Below the pieces are notes generated by a model. That model was not told where the DNA came from and ran no database searches. It worked only from the letters and a program-made list of their open reading frames with translations. This document shows, one piece after another, positions 61,841 to 64,000 of a stretch of DNA of 64,000 nt (the stretch's first letter is position 1; every line of letters starts with the position of its first letter). The stretch is taken from contig NZ_VFNC01000002.1 of NCBI RefSeq assembly GCF_006715395.1, positions 2,790,001-2,854,000 on the forward strand, written 5' to 3'. Made by a program: the position numbers and the translations under genes. Source of the stretch: Streptomyces sp. SLBN-31 (GTDB lineage: Bacteria; Actinomycetota; Actinomycetes; Streptomycetales; Streptomycetaceae).

Positions 61841-62482
61841 GTGGACGAGATGCCCCGGGGACACCGGCCGACCAGGAACGTGCGGGTTCTGCTCGCCGAG
61901 GACCAGGGGATGATGCGTGGCGCGCTCGCCCTGCTGCTGAACCTGGAGGCCGACCTGGAGGTCGTCGCCCAGGTCGCCGCCGGCGACGCGATCGTGGACG
62001 CCGCGCTGACGCACCGCCCTGACGTGGCCCTGCTGGACATCGAACTGCCGGGCATGAGCGGCTTGGACGCGGCTGCCGAACTGCGCGAGCAGGTACCGGA
62101 CTGCCGGGTGCTGATCCTGACCACCTTCGGCCGGCCCGGCTATCTGCGCCGCGCCATGGAGGCGGGGGCCGCCGGCTTCCTGGTGAAGGACGGCCCGGTG
62201 GAGGAGCTGGCCGCCGCGATCCGCCGGGTGCTGACCGGCGAGACCGTGATCGACCCCGCGCTCGCCGCGGCGGCGCTCAGCGCCGGGCCCAGTCCGCTCA
62301 CCGCCCGTGAGTGCGACGTCCTCAAGGCCTCCGCGGACGGCGCGACCGTCGCCGACATCGCCGGCAAACTGCACCTGTCGGAGTCGACGGTCCGCAACTA
62401 CCTCTCCTCGGCCATCGGCAAGACGGGCACCCGCAACCGCATGGAAGCGATGCGGGAGGCCCGGCAACAGGGTTGGCTCTGA
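61841..62482 (+). CDS. LuxR/NarL-type response regulator
   Basis: A 213-residue two-domain regulator. The receiver has the acidic pair in VLLAEDQG, phospho-Asp in DVALLDIELPG, the switch Thr in ILTTFGRP and the conserved Lys in GFLVKDG. The LuxR helix-turn-helix is LTARECDVLKASADGATVAD followed by IAGKLHLSESTVRNYLS. It fits the kinase encoded at 58785 and the ABC exporter. GTG at 61841 is chosen: TACTCT lies six bases before it, so the transcript would be leaderless; an ATG at 61850 is the alternative. The region 61600-61840 upstream is A+T-richer and contains promoters for both directions. Confidence 0.92.
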   Translation: MDEMPRGHRPTRNVRVLLAEDQGMMRGALALLLNLEADLEVVAQVAAGDAIVDAALTHRPDVALLDIELPGMSGLDAAAELREQVPDCRVLILTTFGRPGYLRRAMEAGAAGFLVKDGPVEELAAAIRRVLTGETVIDPALAAAALSAGPSPLTARECDVLKASADGATVADIAGKLHLSESTVRNYLSSAIGKTGTRNRMEAMREARQQGWL

Positions 62483-62488
62483 GGGGAG

Positions 62489-63316
62489 TTACTGGTCCAG
62501 CCCCGTCACCCGCGCGTTCTTGAAGGCCGTGCCCTTCGGTGCGACGCACACGAACCAGCGGTCCGGGGAGCCCTCGACCGACCGGATGCCCTGCTTCAGC
62601 GAGCCGTCGGCCTCGGGGTCCGAGACCCGGTGCAGAACCGCGCTGGTGCCGTCCTTCCAGTCGCAGGTCACCTCCAGCGCGGTCTTCGCGACCTGGCCGA
62701 TCACCAGACGCAGGGGCTTGGCCTGCGGCGACAGACCCTGCCCCGTCACCCCCATGTCCGTGCTCACACTGGCGTCCCGCGCGGGCAGCGAGTTCTCGAT
62801 CACCACCGACGTGTCGCCGTCATAGCTGCGCTGCACGAAGTACGTGCGCTTGCCCACCAGGTCGGCGGCCGTCCGCACTGACCCGGGCCACTCGCCCCTG
62901 TACTCGCCCATTGCCGTCAACTGCGCCTCCGCCTGCGCCTTGTCGCGCGGCGCGTCCCACACGTCGACGAACACCTCCCAGTCCTTGCCGTCCTCCGTTC
63001 CGCTCGCCAGCTCGGTGCGGTGCGGCTTGTTCTGGAAGACGTCCGGCAGGGGCGCCGACGACCGGGTGACCGCCGGTTCCGCCCGCCCGCCGCCACCGCC
63101 CGGCAGCCCCGCCAGCGCCACCGTCCCCGTCGTCCCGACGATCGCCAGCGCCGCGGCGGCGGCCACCGCCCACCGCCGCGCCCTGCGCCGCCGCCCACCC
63201 CGCACGACCGCCTGTGTGGGGGCTATACCGACCTCGACGCCGTCCGCCGCGTCGGCCAGCAGGAGGGCGATGTCCCTGTGCGTCATGTCCTGGTCCGCTT
63301 CCCGGTCCGCGCTCAT
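62489..63316 (-). CDS. Membrane-anchored sigma-factor partner (possible anti-sigma factor)
   Basis: A 275-residue protein with a short cytoplasmic start (THRDIALLLADAADGVEVG), a basic segment (RGGRRRRARRW), one membrane span (AVAAAAALAIVGTTGTVALA) and an extracytoplasmic domain of about 200 residues with a Cys in LEVTCDWKDG and another in RWFVCVAPKG. It overlaps the SigE-type sigma gene stop as TGATG, so the two are made together. This is the usual place for an anti-sigma factor or sensor of the SigE family; no zinc-binding ASD motif is visible, so the role is inferred. GTG at 63319 is an alternative start. Confidence 0.75.
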   Translation of the reverse strand: MSADREADQDMTHRDIALLLADAADGVEVGIAPTQAVVRGGRRRRARRWAVAAAAALAIVGTTGTVALAGLPGGGGGRAEPAVTRSSAPLPDVFQNKPHRTELASGTEDGKDWEVFVDVWDAPRDKAQAEAQLTAMGEYRGEWPGSVRTAADLVGKRTYFVQRSYDGDTSVVIENSLPARDASVSTDMGVTGQGLSPQAKPLRLVIGQVAKTALEVTCDWKDGTSAVLHRVSDPEADGSLKQGIRSVEGSPDRWFVCVAPKGTAFKNARVTGLDQ

Positions 63317-63855
63317 CACTTACCGCCCCCGCTCGTCACCATGTCCGCCAGCCCCGGTATGGCGCGCAGTTTCGCGATCCCCTTGGCCGCGTTGCTCTTC
63401 ACCGCGCCGACGGAGCAGCCCATGGCCTGCGCCACCTGGGTCTCCGTCAGGTCCTCCCAGTACCGGAGGACCACCGCCTCCCGCTGCCGCGGCGGCAGTT
63501 GCGCCAGCGCCTTCAGCAGGACTCCGCGGTCGTCGGCCTGGGCGATGCGGTCACCGGTGTCGGCGACCTCGCGGACCAGGCCGGAGTCGTCCTTCGGCGC
63601 CAGGAACTCCCGCAGCTTCCTGCGGTGCCTGCGCGCGTGCGCGTTGATCATCACGCGCCGTACATACGCCTCCGGGTCTTCCGCCGAGCCGACCCTGCGC
63701 CAGGCCACGTAGACCTGTTCGAGGGTCGCCTGGGCGAGGTCCTCGGCGGCGTGTCGCTCCCCCGTGAGGAGAAATGCCGTCCGCACCAGCCGCGGCCAGC
63801 GGCCGGTGACAAAGCTCTGGAACTCCTCGTCCCGAGCCTCCTTGCGATCCCCCAT
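63316..63855 (-). CDS. SigE-family ECF RNA polymerase sigma factor
   Basis: A 179-residue extracytoplasmic-function sigma factor. Region 2 reads FVTGRWPRLVRTAFLLTGER, AEDLAQATLEQVYVAWRRVG and AYVRRVMINAHARRHRR; region 4 reads LAQLPPRQREAVVLRYWEDL followed by TETQVAQAMGCSVGAVKSNA. It matches the actinobacterial SigE-like group encoded with membrane partners. ATG at 63855 has a textbook AAGGAGGTG site, which overrules the longer frame to 63936. It is co-translated with the membrane protein downstream. A degenerate 13-base repeat array lies 60 bases upstream. Confidence 0.92.
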   Translation of the reverse strand: MGDRKEARDEEFQSFVTGRWPRLVRTAFLLTGERHAAEDLAQATLEQVYVAWRRVGSAEDPEAYVRRVMINAHARRHRRKLREFLAPKDDSGLVREVADTGDRIAQADDRGVLLKALAQLPPRQREAVVLRYWEDLTETQVAQAMGCSVGAVKSNAAKGIAKLRAIPGLADMVTSGGGK

Positions 63856-63913
63856 GGGCACCTCCTTGATGTCTGAAGGAGTCCGTGAGCGGCCCGGACC
63901 GTTGCCTCGCTCC

Positions 63914-64000
63914 GCGAAATCACTCCGCGGGGTCACTCCACGGGGTCACTCCGCGGAAGCACTGCACGAAATCAGCCCGCGGAATCACGACGCGAAATCC
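63914..64000. repeat. Degenerate 13-base tandem repeat upstream of the sigma gene
   Basis: Six full units and one partial unit follow each other with exact 13-base spacing: GCGAAATCACTCC, GCGGGGTCACTCC, ACGGGGTCACTCC, GCGGAAGCACTGC, ACGAAATCAGCCC, GCGGAATCACGAC, GCGAAATCC. The consensus is rCGrrrTCACtCC. The array runs to the window edge and may continue. It overlaps no supported coding sequence. Confidence 0.8.

Noticed and set aside
1..64000. CRISPR arrays, tRNA genes and insertion sequences
   Set aside because: No regularly spaced identical repeats with spacers, no cloverleaf with conserved T-loop, and no intact transposase were seen by eye.

Overview
The window is high-G+C actinobacterial DNA, almost certainly Streptomyces. 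Supporting signs are strong G/C bias at third codon positions, many GTG starts, ATGA/GTGA-type gene overlaps, a type A RNase P RNA of the streptomycete kind, and Streptomyces-typical families (DUF397/Scr1, DUF6879, SigE-type ECF sigma factor, NB-ARC/TPR proteins).

Layout. Positions 1-1303 hold a partial SMI1/KNR4 gene and a small unknown gene. Positions 1304-43205 look like one integrated genomic island of about 42 kb. The 3' end of rnpB (43177-43205) has a diverged direct copy at 1304-1332 (26 of 29 positions identical, the first 14 without mismatch). No integrase is visible between the two copies. The island is packed with phage-defence genes. It carries a complete type 2 BREX (Pgl) system in three minus-strand pairs: brxD-brxHI (1915-5462), pglY-pglZ (8586-15373) and pglW-pglX (22469-30795). 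A divergent two-gene module sits between the first two pairs: a DUF262 protein whose HNH active-site residues appear replaced, followed by a CBS-HEPN protein. The gap between pglY and pglX holds an NB-ARC/TPR (NLR-like) protein paired with a small helical putative effector, each carrying the same short VYQ..(R/G)DQHI motif. It also holds three small regulatory-type gene sets and an EcsC-like protein. To the right of pglW are a 42-residue putative membrane peptide and two paralogous nuclease-helicase fusions, whose leaders share a conserved hairpin that could hide the ribosome binding site. A giant DUF4011-helicase-Vsr-like protein ends the island next to rnpB.

From rnpB to the right end (43178-64000) the DNA looks like ordinary core chromosome: EamA transporter, AraC regulator, Uma2 nuclease, RNB ribonuclease, YaaA, KDPG aldolase, a Nif3 / zinc-ribbon / RNase H-phosphatase operon (with an apparent CTG start), a conserved protein, and an SDR / alcohol dehydrogenase / MaoC operon behind a KstR-like palindrome. 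An ABC exporter with a histidine kinase follows, then a secreted GH54 arabinofuranosidase, a response regulator, and a SigE-family sigma factor with a membrane-anchored partner.

How the island works together (inference). PglX (methyltransferase), PglZ (phosphatase-fold), PglW (NERD-kinase), PglY and BrxD (P-loop ATPases) and BrxHI (helicase) form the BREX/Pgl core. The HEPN module, NLR-effector pair and nuclease-helicases would be independent or layered defences. The target-recognition part of pglX lies in a block of much lower G+C, which suggests specificity exchange.
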